A stretch of DNA of 64,000 nt from Ctenosaura bakeri (GCA_948474755.1 CAOLHI010001442.1:248001-312000), one strand, 5' to 3'; positions 11,466 to 24,224 are shown, counted from the first letter of the stretch. Program-made: numbers and translations. Notes: generated by a model not told the origin, from the letters alone.

Positions 11466-13420
11466 CAGCAGTGTGATGCTGCAGCAAAGAAGGTGAATGC
11501 TATTTTAGCCTGAATTAATAGCCTAGTTTCCAAGTTAAGGCGAGTAAAGTCCCACTATATTCTGCACCAGTCAGGCATCATCTGGAGTACTGCATTCAGT
11601 TCTGGGCACCTCATTTTAAGAAGGATATAGAAAAGCTGAAACAGGTTCAGTGAAGGGCAACAAGGATGATAAGAGGTATGGAGAACATGTGGGGAAAGAT
11701 TGAAGGAGCTGGGCCTGTTCAGCTTGGTGAAGTGAAGCCTGAGGGGTGACATGATTATACTCTTTCAGTATTTGGAGGGCAATTACAGAGGAGAGAGGAC
11801 AGGCCTGTTCTCTGCTGCCTCAGAGGGTAGGACCAGGTATAATGGTTTGAAGTTACAGGAGGGTAGATATCTGTTGAATATTAGGAGGAGCTTCTTGACA
11901 ATAAGAGCAGTTTGGCAGTGGAACCAGTTGGCTAGAGAAAGGGTGGAGTCTGCTTCTCTGCACATCTTTAGAAAGAGGCTAGACAGCTACCTTCTGGGGA
12001 TGCTTTAGCAGGAGATCCTTCACTGAGCAGGAGGTTGCACTAGAAGGCCCATGTGTTTATATGTGGCAAAGCTTCACTAGGGTCCATCCCTTGCTCTCCA
12101 TCTCCTTCTCCACTGCCACCACCTCCACCACTCTGGAAAAAGGAAAAAGAAACATTTCAATTTAATTCCCAGTTTCTGGCTTATTATTTGTGAACCAGGA
12201 ATTGTAGTATAAAACAAATTCTAGCCAATTGCTAAATAACATGACAACTAAATCCTGGATTGCTTGGTTGGTTTGTTTTACAGACTGGAGGTGTTTTAAG
12301 TCACAATTCCAGGTTTATATGTAATAGCACATCAGGGGTCAGGGAAAGTGAAGCTGAATAATTGTTTACTACTACTCCTAGGCTCCATTAGATCAGAGGC
12401 AAAGGGGAATGGGAAGTGGCTTTGCTTGGACTCACATAGGCTCATACATGATTAGCTTGTGCACCTTTTTTGCACCTTAGCTTCATCCTGGCTGTTTTTA
12501 AGCCTCGTTTGCCTCCCTGTTTTCTTTTTTATTGCTCCTTTGTAAGAACACTACTGAACAATACATTGATGGTCCACTAAAACTCTTCCATCTCAGTCCA
12601 TGTGAGAAAAAGGCCTTACCCTTTTAGCTGATGAAGGACAGTTTTAACATTTCAAAACTCAATAGCATTAAGATAACAACTCAAAACTCTCTAGAAAGAT
12701 AATGATCTAGAAGGATCATGTAGTACAATGTCTGTTTCTATCCCAGGCCAAGCAGAAAACTAAATATATATTTAAAGATGTTTTTCAGAACTAGAAGAAG
12801 ACGCCCAGCCTATTGAGGACTCTCCCCTTTTTTTAATTTCTTTTAGTCCATGTGCCTCTTAAAGTATCCCAGAGGCATAAAATTGACCTCCAGACCCACC
12901 AGTGTGACTCATCTCTGGTTTGGAAGACCTTTTGTTCCATTTGGGCAGCTAAGATAGTAATTGCTCTGTTTTTCTCATTGAATATAAGAAGAAGCAAGAT
13001 GTTGCTTGTGTGTTTGATAGCACTGCAGATTTCATATCTGTTCCCTCCTAATTGTAAACACAGTGTTCCTGTATATGGCCTCACTGGCCTGCCGCCCATG
13101 GCTAGGAAGATGTTTGGAATTCCTCTTATTAGGTTTTCTGGAGCATTAAGGACCTGTGTCAGACTTAAAAAAAATGAGACTTCGTTTGCTGGCTCCCTAG
13201 CTTTGCAAAACGTAGTGACAATGACCTGTGATGGACTAGTACATTTTGTTGTGCAGGTTCTTATCATGACAGTCCCTGTGGCCATGAAGAGTACAAACGT
13301 GGAGTTGTAGTTAACTTTCTTTTATCCTTAAAACAAAACAGTTCTAGCAGTTTTTATCTCAACAAAGGTATTTTTTTTATTTTTGACAGCTATGTCAGAG
13401 GAGGGAATGAGCAAAACCAC

Positions 13421-13515
13421 CTTTGTGTATTCTTTGCCTAAGAAAACCCATGGGATTCATGTGGTCACCCTAAGTCAACAAGTGACTTGAAGGCACATAC
13501 ACACACATACATGTG
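13421..13515 (+). mobile_element. SINE 3' tail fragment
   Basis: Contains TTTGCCTAAGAAAACCCATG, GGTCACCCTAAGTCAACAAG and TGACTTGAAGGCACATACAC followed by an ACA-rich tail. This is the 3' part shared by the 5S-derived SINEs in this window; the 5S head is absent. Confidence 0.7.
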
Positions 13516-13639
13516 CATATTCTAATTGCTTGAATGTGTCAAAACAGAAGGGCCTATTTTAGGCAAAATATGTGAAAGTGCTGCATTTGAGCCATTTTGG
13601 AAGTCATCCCCACATTCAGGAGTGTCTCATGTATTAGAA

Positions 13640-13775
13640 CAGCAGTTCCCAAATTTTGGTCCTCAAGGGGGTTTGGACTTCAGCTCCCAAGATTCCTGAC
13701 TGTTGGCCAAGTTGACTGGAACTTTTGGAAGTAGAAGTCCACAACAACTAGAGGACCAAAGTTTGGGAACTGCTG
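13640..13775. mobile_element. hAT-type MITE with 8-bp TSD
   Basis: Begins CAGCAGTTCCCAAA and ends with its inverted counterpart TTTGGGAACTGCTG. Flanks TATTAGAA (13632-13639) and TATTAGAG (13776-13783) are an 8-bp target duplication with one mismatch. CAG...CTG ends and an 8-bp duplication are the standard marks of hAT elements. The interior has no coding capacity. Confidence 0.85.
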
Positions 13776-13975
13776 TATTAGAGTATCCTTGCAGTCATGG
13801 CCCCCAGCAGCCCCAAAACATTTGTTAGTAACTGCACTATGTTAGCCTTAGCCTCAACATGGTTCTGTGAATTTTGTGTGCACTGGTTCGGGCACGCACA
13901 CTTCCTCAGTTTCTTTGCATCCGCTGTAGATTTATTTGCTCTGACTGAGTTTTTACTCATGAGTTCTGGAGGGTG

Positions 13976-14497
13976 ATGACCAAGTTGGTCAGGAAACCAA
14001 GATCCATGTGGAATGGTTGAGGGGGCTCAGTATGTTAGCTTGAAAAAGTAAAGATTGAGGTGTGTGCTGTGATAGCCATCTTGAAGTATCTAGAGGGCAA
14101 TCACATGGAATATTTGCATGTTTTAGTGATGTGAACTTTTGCATTTTGTATTTGTTTTAACTTTTGTAAGGAGCTTAGCATCCCAGGGCTGATAAGAAAA
14201 TGGGATATAAATAAAATATAACAAGAATGGAACATGGTGTAGTTATTTTCTGCTGTTTTAAAGAGCAGAACCTGAACCAATGGTGATTTCAATTACATTA
14301 AAGAATATTCCAGCTAAACGTTAGAAAGAACTTCCTGGTGCCGAGAGCTGTATGACAGTGAAACAGATTGCCTGCAAAGGTGGTGGACTGCATTTTGTTG
14401 GAAGTACTGAAACAGAGGTTGGATGACCACTTCTTAGGAATGTTTTAGCCATCAGATCCTTCTTGTCCTTTCTAACTCTGTGGTTTTCTGTTTCTAT
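13976..14497 (+). mobile_element. CR1 LINE 3' end, with a nested insertion
   Basis: Runs matching CR1 3' ends are present: GATAGCCATCTTGAAGTATC with TAGAGGGCAATCACATGGAA, then TTAGAAAGAACTTCCTGGTG and CCATCAGATCCTTCTTGTCC with a CTCTGTGG tail. The segment 14111-14226 does not belong to CR1; it ends ATGGGATATAAATAAAATAT and is flanked by ATGGAA on both sides, so it is probably another truncated retroelement inserted here. A family A MITE abuts the right end. Confidence 0.7.
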
Positions 14498-14629
14498 GGC
14501 CATTTCCACGCTCAACTGTTATAGTGTTATTATTCCACTTTCAATATCAGATGGAATCCTGGGGTTGCAGTTTAGGGAGGGGCTGGCCCTCCCTAAACAG
14601 TGCTATAACAATCGAGTGCGGAAATGGCC
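14498..14629. mobile_element. Hairpin MITE, family A copy 3 (deleted)
   Basis: Left end GGCCATTTCCACGCTCAACT and right end GTGCGGAAATGGCC are the family A termini. The right arm lacks roughly 40 bases corresponding to the CATCCTRTGGAATCC segment of the left arm, making the copy 132 bp and asymmetric. TAT lies next to both ends, a possible short target duplication. Confidence 0.8.
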
Positions 14630-15360
14630 TATAAAAACTATTTGGTTAAATAATATATTAGGATACAGATGTCTTATTCTACGCTGATTATGAAAAAAAA
14701 AGTTATCTGAGAATTCCCACTTCAGACACATCTTGTTTTTAGACACTTTGTGAAATATTGGAGGATAGTATTGGTGATTTTCCCACATCTTACAGTTCTG
14801 ATTAAAAAGGAACTTCATAAGCAAGTTAGTAATCCAACAAAGATTTCAGATGAGCTAGACATCCTGTGCAGTTGCCTTGTGTCCATAACTACTATTTTCT
14901 TCTCAACCAGAAAAATAACTTTTCTGGTGCATGAGCTTTGCCTTCTATAACACACTCTTGTTTAGAGGCAAAAAACACAAAATATAATTTTGTTGAAGGA
15001 TGAATCAGAGAGTTAAATTAATCGTGCCCATTCCTTCAACAAACACATCTATGGTATTGTCTAGTATTATCTATTCTGTTGGGTGGACCTTTTCAGTTTG
15101 TTTAAGGATTGTACTTGAAACTTGATGTACTTGTTTTAACAAGGTATGCATTCCTTCCCCTGTTGCCCAATTTTGTTCTTTTCCTCAAAATGTGCACATG
15201 AACTTGAGTCTTTAAAAAATGCTTACAAAGAAACTGAGAGACATGCCCTTACCAGCATATCATCCCTGCCACTTTGCTTTAGTTTAGATTTTGGTAATTT
15301 GCCCCTCCTGCAGATTAGACTCTAGTTAATAAACTAACCACATCTGTGGGTGAGACCTAA

Positions 15361-15593
15361 TATGGTATAGTGCTCTGAATGTTGGATTATGACTCTAGAG
15401 ACAAGGGTTTGAATTCCTGCTCAGCCTTAGAAACCCACCGGGTGATCCTATGCAAGTCACTCTCTCTCAACCTCAGAGGTAGGCAAAGAAAAACCTCCTC
15501 TGAACAAATCTTGCCAAGAAAAGACTATGGTAGGTTTTCCTTATGGTCACCATAAGGCAGAAACTACTTGAAGGCACACAACAACAGCAACAC
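15361..15593 (+). mobile_element. tRNA-derived SINE
   Basis: The head GGTATAGTGCTCTGAATGTT leads to the B-box-like GGGTTTGAATTCC. The body has AACCTCCTCTGAACAAATCT and TGCCAAGAAAAGACTATGG, and the tail ACTTGAAGGCACACAACAAC. The same body occurs in at least five other places here. The tRNA head carries RNA polymerase III promoter boxes but is not an intact tRNA gene. Confidence 0.85.
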
Positions 15594-18217
15594 CCTATGA
15601 ATGTATGGTTGCTTTAACTTTCCCTTAAGAGCTTAATGTCATATTTAAGGCTTTGTATATACTTTTCTAATGTATGCTCCAAGGCACCTCATGCAAGCAA
15701 GCCATTCACTAGCTGCTCCCAGCCTGAAGAGGGGGCTCCATCACAGATAGCATCTTATCTGTGGAACGTAGTTTCTTTGATTCTTTTATTCAAGTTCGTA
15801 TAAACAAGATTAGCATACCTTTTTGGCATCTCCCCCCATCAATTGTTGTAGTTTATTTTAATGAGAGTCTTAGGTCAATATGCTATTTACAAGGATTCAG
15901 ATATGTTCTTGAGATAATTTATGTGTTGTGAGTGCCTTGTGATATTTGCACCATTTAGATTTTCTGGAGGATCCAGAGAGAGGTGGAGGTGGCACTGCTT
16001 CCAGACTTCGTAATGAACTCAGCCACAAAAGTTAACTTTTTAAAGCTGCCAATTTCTCTTTCTCTGGATTTCCCTGACAGTATGTGTGCTTATCCAAAAC
16101 TGTGGACACAGAACTGTTGGCTGCTTATTGGTTTAGTTGTAGAGCTTTTGTATATGAGAGCAAGAGCAAAAGAGTGGAATGGAAAACCCGCATTTCTTCT
16201 GCTTATCACTATAGACACTAACAGCTTTTAAAAAAAACCTTCGTGCTTGCAATGCAAGCCTTGTGTGGGGGGGCATCAGGAGTATTGGGCAGTTGGAAGC
16301 CCCTGGCTCTGCTGAACTTTGCTGCTGCTGTATGTTCACCTGCCCCTTCTAAGCAAGTGAGCAGGGACAAGAGAAAGGAGAAGGAGCAATCTCCACTGGT
16401 TTCTGCCTTCTTCTTCTAAGCAGCTCTGCAGAGTGGATCCAAAGGAAGAAGGCAAACCCATGGGCTATAGCAACAGGGATGAGGAGAGGATGGACTTTTT
16501 AGGAGAGCCACCACCTCAACTCACAAATGGCTTATCCACAGGCACCTCAACTCTGGAGGTGAGACTATTGCAGAAGAACCTCCTGACAGAAAGGGTGTGG
16601 GAAACAGTTGGCCATCCTGTTACTTGGGCGTATGACTTCCATCAGGGTGATTCAGCACGGCCAGTGACAAAGGGCTGTGGGAGTTGTGAGAGGTGTAGGC
16701 ATGACAGAGCCTGGGGGGTTGGCTAGTAGAGCAGTCTAGTAACAGAGGGGGATATAATCAGATTGACTCTGTCTGAGAAAAACCCAACCCTAGCTAGAGG
16801 GAGGAGCTGTGGGTAAGACAGCAGAAAGCATATATCCTGAGCGTGTGGTTTGGAACCTAGCTTCCTTCAGTGAGATTCATTGAGAGAACTCTAAGTCAGG
16901 GCTCCAATCAAACCAAAGGGGGTTTTCTGGGAGACGGTTGTCTTCTATTTAGCCTGGTTTATGGGCAGAGAAGAAACCAAACCACTTCTGAAAGGGTCAG
17001 AGAATGGAACCCTAAATGGGGAAACAGACCTTTGTGCAAAGGGGAGCCAAAGAGGTGTGTGTGAAAGCTCTGTTGGTGACCACTATGGTGTTTGAAGAAG
17101 TTAGTTGAACATTTTTAAAGGAACTGTTATTTTGATAGAATACTTTTGAAACCACGGTACCTTTCCCCATTTGTTATTTTAGTACAGATTTCGTTCTATT
17201 TTTTATAAGTTTGGCCTCAACAGAGTATTTTCTTCGGTTTTATTTTTAATAACACACTACCACAAGTTATCCATCCTTTCAGAGTAGCCTTTAACAAGCT
17301 TTACCCTTTTATGCATTAAGGTTGTGGGTCTTAGGGAAAGCAGGAGGAGAGGGAACCAGGGGTGTGATAGTAAGATTAAAAGAGGTGCTGCTACTCCAAT
17401 GAGGGAGAAAGAAAAGCAGGCCTGATCTGTCTGTTTCCTGGGCTAGCCCAAGCAAACCTTCCTTTACTTTCCTGCTTCTCCCCACATGTGATAGTAGGAC
17501 AAACAGTTCCCCATATCTACAGAGGACCCTTGCCTTGAGGGAAGGGAATGCATATGTAGAAAAGGTGTATGTGTGGAAGCTTTTCTTGGTCCAAACTGAC
17601 AGCTGTGTGTTCACCTCCAAGGCTGGAGAGATGCAGCTCAGCTTGATAAGTCAGGGAGTTATGTGCATTCACATGAGTTGCATTGTAAACAGTTATTTCT
17701 CTTCTGCTCACAGTCTTTTCCTTCATAATTAGATTTGTTACTGCCATAATTTTATGTCTAGGTAGAATACTGGTGGAGATGTGGATAACCACAGAGAAGT
17801 TTGGCACATGTTTCCATTTTTACATATCTGCTGGAAGACATTGTGCAAATCATTGCTTCTTAAAAAATAGGCTTTATGTGTTTATCTATATGTGTACAAT
17901 GTATGGGGAGAGAGCAGTTCCCACATAGATAGAGGGAGGGATGTCCCAAGTCACCTTATTGAATGGGGTGGAGTAACAAACCCCTCCACCTCAATCAAGG
18001 TACCTGTTACTTAAAGACAGCCAAATTATTTTCATACATGAGGCAATTCCTTCCCTGCCTGTGGCCCTTCTCCTATTTCTAGGCAGTAGACAACAGTAAC
18101 AAATTAAACAATGATAAATTTGTCAACCTTACTGACATCTCAAATCTGCTATGTTGGACATACCTCACTCTGTCTAATCAAAAGGTTGTGTGTATGTATG
18201 TATTTCAGCAACATCTC

Positions 18218-18252
18218 AGGAGTGAGGTATGTGTGTGCGTGCGTGTGTGTGT
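18218..18252. repeat. TG-rich microsatellite
   Basis: Imperfect (TG)n with interspersed GC dinucleotides just upstream of the minus-strand SINE. Confidence 0.7.
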
Positions 18253-18290
18253 TAGGAAATGCATTCATACAGAAGCAGACTCTCCACTTT

Positions 18291-18484
18291 GTTATTGTTG
18301 TTGTGTGATTTCAAGTCATTTCCGACCTATGGCAATCCTATGGTGACCCTATCACAGGGTTTTCCAGGGCTGAGAGTGTGTGATGCACCCAAGGTCACCC
18401 AGTGGGTTTCTGTGGCCAAGCTGAGAATTGAACCCTGGGCTACAGGGACATAAATCCAGTGCTTAGACCAGAACATCATGCTTG
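18291..18484 (-). mobile_element. tRNA-derived SINE, minus strand
   Basis: On the + strand the tail complement (GTTATTGTTGTTGTG) comes first, then CCTATGGTGACCCTATCACA, CCAAGGTCACCCAGTGGG and the head complement with AATTGAACCCTGGGCTA. CTCTCCA lies on both sides (18280-18286 and 18485-18491), a likely 7-bp target duplication. Confidence 0.85.
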
Positions 18485-19672
18485 CTCTCCATTATCCATA
18501 GGAAAAGTGACAGATGTGGTTATGAATTTAAATATCCCTGCACTGTCTCTATTTCCTGTACAGCTTACCTGTGTTTCTTTCAGCATAGGCACTGTTTTCA
18601 CTCACAAAAATGTCACACTTCTCAAAGAAAAAAACTGCCAAATATATATTGTACTTAAAACTTTGGCAAGAAGCCAGACAGCTCTGACCCATTAAACATT
18701 TGTCTGCAGGGAACCTGAATGCCAAGATAAAAAAAAGCTATAAACTCTGGGCCTCTGATCTCCACAGTGAAAGCCATAAATAGATAGGACCGTATCAAGG
18801 ACAGAGTGTATGCCTGAGGTGGTTACAAATGTGTTCTCCCACCTCCTTGTTAACTCTGCACTAAAAAACCCCAAGTACTTGGCACTAAAATATAAAATCC
18901 CACAGGGTAATAAGATATGAGAGGCCCAAGAAAGGAGTGACTGGATTTGATTTCAAGAAATCAACCCAAAATTACTGTGAAGTGAAGAAAGGGTGGGGAA
19001 AGTCTGGGCTGCTTTGAACAGGCTCCCTTAATAGGCCACAAGAACTGAGCATGGAAGACAAGAAGAGACTGGCTCCGTTATGTGGCTAGGGTGGGCAACA
19101 GCCAAGGCTCTGAGGCTGACAAAGGACCCTCTGCTGTGTAGAGCATGGTAGTGTTTTGGACTGCAGCTCCCACAATTCTTCAGGCTGTTGGCATGAGGAT
19201 TCTGGAGTTGTAGACTAAAATAATGTTTTCAGCCTCTGCTTTGAAGGCAGTGATGGTCATACTGGCTTCGCTTTTCACCATAAGTTCTTATCTGTGTGAT
19301 AAGGGTACAAGGAGTATTTCCAAAAAAAAAATGAAAAAGGGTCTAAAATGGTTTTTTGTTTTGTTTTTGAGTGTTAGGAAAATCTGACAAGGGGGATCTT
19401 GGGCTGACAAGAATCTTTACTTATTGAGATTTATAGGCAAAATTCACCTCTTTTGGTGTGTATGGGGGGTAGGAAATAGTTTTTTCTGTGAAGGAAACAG
19501 CAGTGCTCTTTTCAGTGCAAAAAATGTGCAAATTTTGTGCAGAATTCGTCCCCGGCTATAATATTTTCTGTACAATAAATAGTATTTCTACACAGAAAAT
19601 AGTATTTCTACGTGGAAAGTGCTATTTTCCGCACAAAAGCATGGGTGAATGATGTGCTCAATAAGTCCTGAT

Positions 19673-19890
19673 CAGTGTGGCTTAGTGGTTTGAGTGCTGG
19701 ACTATGACTCTGGAGCTCAGGGTTCAAATCCCACCTTGGCCATGGAAAACCATTGGGTGACCTTAGGCATTTCACCGTTAGAGGGAGTCAAGGGCAAACT
19801 CCTTCTGAACAAATCTTGCCAAGAAAATTCCATGATAGGTTCACCTTTGGGTCACCATGAGTCAGAAACAACCTGAGGATTGCAACAACA
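19673..19890 (+). mobile_element. tRNA-derived SINE with 10-bp TSD
   Basis: Full structure: tRNA-like head GTGTGGCTTAGTGGTTTGAG with B box GGTTCAAATCC, body, and a GCAACAACA tail. AAGTCCTGAT at 19663-19672 is repeated exactly at 19891-19900, fixing both ends and showing retrotransposition. Confidence 0.92.
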
Positions 19891-20287
19891 AAGTCCTGAT
19901 TGCATCATTTTTGCAAACTGAGTAGTTTTTCTAAGACTTTTCTCTCAGAGACAAGTAAATTGTTAACACTACCCATTGCTTCTTTCAAAAATGAAAGCAG
20001 TGAAGAATTACATCTGTACTGTGTGATACTCCTCCTTACTATCACTGCTAAGTGGGTAGTGGGTAGTAGTAAAGCTAAACCTGGTACTGTTGCGGCTGTC
20101 TGTTATCCCTATGTTTCAAACTACTTTGACACAGCTTTCCAAGAGGGAACTAGGCCTGTTTTTGCCTCTGTCCCTCAGAGCTACAGCTGACAGACAGACC
20201 AGCCCTGCTCCAATGGCAGCCTGAAATCTCCAGTTAATACACAGTGACATTTGTGATACTCATGCTTTACCATCTGTTGCTTTTCAG

Positions 20288-20366
20288 GACACAGAAAAGC
20301 GTACTCCTCTTCATGTTGCTGCTTTCCTGGGGGATGCAGAGATCATTGAGCTCCTCATTTTGTCCG
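20288..20366 (+). CDS. ANKRD44: ANKRD44 coding exon (residues ~38-64)
   Basis: 79 bp, entering in phase 0 and leaving after one base of a glycine codon. Translation begins DTEKRTPLHVAAFLGDAE and ends IIELLILS, a nearly complete ankyrin repeat with the TPLHVAA motif. Acceptor TTTTCAG, donor GTATGT. The split glycine is completed by the first two bases of the exon at 30891. Confidence 0.97.
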
Positions 20367-21486
20367 GTATGTAGTTCTTCCTACATCAGTATTTGTTCAT
20401 TTTGAAAGTATCACACATAGCCATAAATGCCTCTATTTGCTGGATTGCTCATTTATGGTTGTTTAAGAACATCCAATAACCAGAGTTCCCTGGGAAAAGA
20501 AGACAAGCAAAGGATAGATAAAGCACACAATAAAACCAGGATAAAATGAGCAGCAAGAAATGAAAACACTGCAGCGTTTAAAAACAGGAGAACAAAAGCA
20601 CTAAGAACAGTTATCTGAAAGAATAAAAAGGCCCTCACCTGGTTCCAGAAAGACTATTACTCCAGCACCAGAGGTGTCTCTTGTAGCTATCCGTTTTAGC
20701 TCTGTTGGTGGAGGCACCAAAGGAAGGGCCTTAGAGGATGATGCCCTGGGTAGGTAGATATAGTAGCTAATGTAAAATTATTGTTTTGAATTAGGTCTAG
20801 AAGTGGACTGACAACTAGTGGAAAAGTCTTTCTTTGTCCGGTACTATCTTTTAAAAAGAGGATGATTCCTTTTGTTTCTGACATTCAGCTGTGAGTCCCA
20901 TTACTTACCTAGTCACAGTTGCACCATTGACACACGAGAAGGTGGTATTATGAGACCTTTTGAAAAAGAGAAGAGCTGAGAGGAGGGAACTCCAAAGCAA
21001 CCCAGTGAAAATTGAGTGTGCTCACTGCCCAAAAATTAGTGGCTAAAAATGACAGTTGGTGCTGCTGCTGCTGCTTGTTCTTCTTCCTCTTCCTATGCCT
21101 TGTTTGCCAGTTTCCAGGGAGAACTGGATGACTATTGTTGGAAGCAGAGTGGTGAGTTGGATTTTGGTCCCATCTTTCACATACAAGCTCTGCACTGATA
21201 GTGATAACAAAGCCAATGCAGAGGGCAAGTCTTTAGATGTCCAGTGAGGTCTTCCTTTTTGCAGGATGGGAGACTATTTAGTTCTCCGGTTCCTATAAGT
21301 CACATCCAGGCCAATGTCGATGACAGCTGTAGTCCTTTGGTACTTAGAGGATCACATGTTTCCCCGCTTCTGCTCTGTGCAGATGTGATATCCTTCCAAG
21401 TAGTACTAATAGTCAGGATGTAATTGCATGGGCTACACTGCTCAGACAGCCTGGCTGTGTTTTAAGAATGTAGATTAGGCATTGTC

Positions 21487-21612
21487 AGACAATGTGGCCT
21501 TCCAGATGTTGTTGAATGGTGGCTCCCACAATCTTTCATTATTGGCTGTGCTAGCTTGGGGTGTTAGGAGTTGTACAGCAGAAACAGCTGGAGGGTGCAA
21601 ATTGCCCACCTT
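21487..21612. mobile_element. Fold-back MITE, family C
   Basis: GGCCTTCCAGATGTTGTTGA near the left and an inverted, more decayed counterpart near the right, with ATTATTGGCTGTGCTAGCTT in the middle. The same words occur at 42590-42705 and in part at 29286-29400. No coding capacity. Confidence 0.6.
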
Positions 21613-23083
21613 GGTCTAGGTGTTCAAATCTAATTCTTATAGATACTGATCCTGCACAGGTACGTTCGACAGGGCAGGAGTAAAATACAAATAGAAAAAC
21701 TATGTTTGTTTGTCAGAGGTTTAAGAAACATGTTTTCCTGTCTTGTCAAAGTGTTTTCACATAAGTTGAGGACACATGGGAAAACCACTTAGTACAAACA
21801 ATAAACACATGCTTTTAGAGTTCGCTATGTTTAAGTGTGTAGTGTTTTTCTGGCCCTGTACAACATTATCTGTTTCTTAATACTTGATTTAAAAAGAAAA
21901 AGCTTGGTGGTTTCTGCATTATATAAAGTGGAACTATTTTAAAAAGCTTTATGACAACAATGCTCTCTATCCGCTGCATAAAAATGTCCAGCTGTTCCAA
22001 CTTCATTAATGAGTCTAGCTGCATAAGGGGACTTGGAAAGGCATGAAGGAACAGCAAAAAGGAAATCTGAACACTTTAGAAACAGAATATAGCAGTGTGG
22101 GGCCTGGTGGAGCACAAGAAATATGTGGTGTTCATTAAAGGCCATCATTTCATGTGCATCCTGACAAATTAATGCGTGGTCCTCAGTTATTTCTCACTAC
22201 CAAAATAAGACCAGATATTCAAAACTGCAACCAGACAGTTGATCTTGAATGTCAAAGCACTCTCATTTACACTATAAACATTATTTTAATTAGTGCAATA
22301 ATCTAACTGGAAACTGAAGTGTCCCATAAGACATATGTCCCAACCCTACCAGCTTGAACACCTGCAGTGATTTTTTAGGGTGGGAAAATCAGTTATAGCT
22401 GTGAAATAATAGAGGAATATAATGATTTAGTGAAACCTATAAAATACACAGGCAAATCAGAATGGACTTTTATAAAACAATTGTTAGTTGTACATTTCTG
22501 TGTCTGTGTTGTTTCCATTACTTGATTTCTTTATGCAATAAAAATATTGTATAAATTAATTCCATGGCTAGCCTGCAATGGAGGGTAATGTCAACTGGAG
22601 CTGGAAGGGCAGAGTAGCTAACTGTAGGCAAAGCTAAGAGTAGATGGAGCTAGGGGTCACAACAGGTAGAATAAGCTGAAGATCAGTTTGGGCCCAAAGT
22701 AAGCAGAGTAAGCAAACCTAAAATAAGCAAACCAAGGCAGATATATGCAGTAACATGAGCATAAAGTAGACTGAAAATTAGGAAGAAGAAAGTAGTCAGG
22801 AGTTGGGGGGTTCTGGAACTGCTCCATCTCCCATAATGTCCCCACCACAAGGATTTTAGGATAAAAATAGAAAAAAAATGGGGAAAATGAGGGAGTAATG
22901 TAGGGTAAAATAAGAAGGGAATGTGAACTGTTGAAGTCCAAAAACATCTGGAGTGCCACACATTTTCACCCTTCTTGCACACAGTTGGTACTAGTAAATG
23001 CACAGCAGTAGTAGAAAACCAGTTGTTGACCATCACCAGAGAATATGCTGATAGCCTACAAGAAAGTTCTACTTTTGAAAAGC

Positions 23084-23299
23084 CCTTTCACACTTCTCAG
23101 TAAAAGCACTCAAAATTCCTCTTTAACTGCCATGGGTGCCCCCCTGTGGTTTGTAGTTTGGTCAGAAGCACCAGAGGAGAATTCTCTGGTTGAGGATTCT
23201 AAAGTCCCCTCCCTCAACTGGTAATCCCAGGATACCATGGGATGCAACCATAGCAGTTAAGTGGAATCAGTAATATAGTTATGAAGTGTGAAAAGTGCT
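23084..23299. mobile_element. Hairpin MITE, family B copy
   Basis: Left CCCTTTCACACTTCTCAG and right GAAGTGTGAAAAGTGC are inverted; the arms include TTTAACTGCCATGGGTGC versus GCAACCATAGCAGTTAAGTG. The centre has GAGAATTCTCTGGTTGAGGA. Related to 7145-7362 and 25078-25286. Confidence 0.7.
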
Positions 23300-24224
23300 A
23301 GCTTTGGTTTATAACCACTCTTTGAACCATGGTTTTACACACAGAGACCTAAACCTCAATCATGGTTATGCATGAGTGAGACCAGTGTAATTTTTAGGGT
23401 TAATGAAACTTATTTCCAAGTTTGGAGCAGCAAGTGATATGTCACATTGCAGTTTCCTTGTGAATTCAGTTGAGACTGGCTTCTGTAATGTGCACATGTA
23501 CGCACGTTATTCTTATAAGCCAGTTAAAAGTGGCTTCTGGTTTTATCTGCTTTACTTCCCAGACATAATGCATAAATGGTTTTAAGGTGGATTAAATTAT
23601 TTGTCAAGGTCAATATTTGTAGTCTTGAACCATAGCCTTAATCAGACTTCAAAGTCTTTGTCCAGGAATTGCTAGAGAGAAGAGGAGTGACTGGCATTTC
23701 CTTTATGGGTTTATATATACACGAGAGAAGGAAGGAGAGGGAGAGAAACAGGGAGGGGGGTGTCTCCTGGCTGGTGTAGCAAGGTCATCCTCACTGGAGT
23801 CTTGGTACAGAACCGTGGCTGAGAGCATGAACTACAAGTACTAAGTCATTGGTTCCAAATCTCACCACAGTTGCAAAGTGCAGAGTGGAATGAATTCAAG
23901 CAGAAGTATGGCAAGGTGTTGAATCCTCCCCCACCTCAACTGGTTTTCTGCACATTTTATTTTTTGTTGTCTTGAGACGAAGCCATGGCTCACCGGCCCA
24001 TGTTCAGTCCTTGTCAACTCCTGTTTAAAGAGTATTAAGTAATTGAGAAAATCCTTTGCTTGAAAGCTTGTAGAGGTGCTCTCATTCAGAGAAGATAGTA
24101 CGGGGCTAGATGAGCTCACACCTTGAGCTGATATAAAGTAGCTTCCTAGGTACATCCCTCCACATATTGTTGTCTCTTCAGGACAGAAATAATGCCAGCT
24201 GGAATATAAAGGGGTCTAAATACC

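Larger units (their letters stand above)
9590..12052 (+). mobile_element. CR1 LINE 3' part, split by an L1
   Basis: The left segment (9590-10015) encodes a decayed piece of reverse transcriptase around GPLLFN and then KMKLNTDKCKIQHLG-like sequence with stops. After the inserted L1, the right segment (11452-12052) continues the same CR1 with CATTCAGTTCTGGGCACCTC, TTTAAGAAGGATATAGAAAA, and the usual 3' part with AGGAGGAGCTTCTTGACAAT and CAGTTTGGCAGTGGAACC. These are hallmark runs of reptile and bird CR1 3' ends. The RT active-site FADD is degraded to FAGA. It is an old, dead copy. Confidence 0.85.
5491..20287 (+). other. ANKRD44: Intron, 14.8 kb, dense in nested elements
   Basis: The largest intron in the window. 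It contains a minus-strand Helitron (5811-6168), a family B MITE (7145-7362), a 50-bp-TIR element (9062-9505), a CR1 with an L1 inserted (9590-12052), a SINE tail (13421-13515), a hAT MITE (13640-13775), a CR1 3' end (13976-14497) and MITE (14498-14629), and three tRNA-SINEs (15361, 18291, 19673). A decayed fold-back remnant with TGGACTGCAGCTCCCACAAT lies near 19150-19225. Stretches 6170-7140, 7365-8990, 12060-13420 and 15600-18290 show nothing I can name; long open frames there on both strands (12833-13310) look accidental. Confidence 0.75.

Noticed and set aside
12833..13310. Overlapping open frames of ~150 codons on both strands
   Set aside because: No recognisable domain, no splice or promoter context, and mutual antisense openness suggests chance in intron sequence.
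19673..19890. tRNA gene
   Set aside because: The tRNA-like head cannot form an intact cloverleaf and is followed by a SINE body, tail and target duplication.
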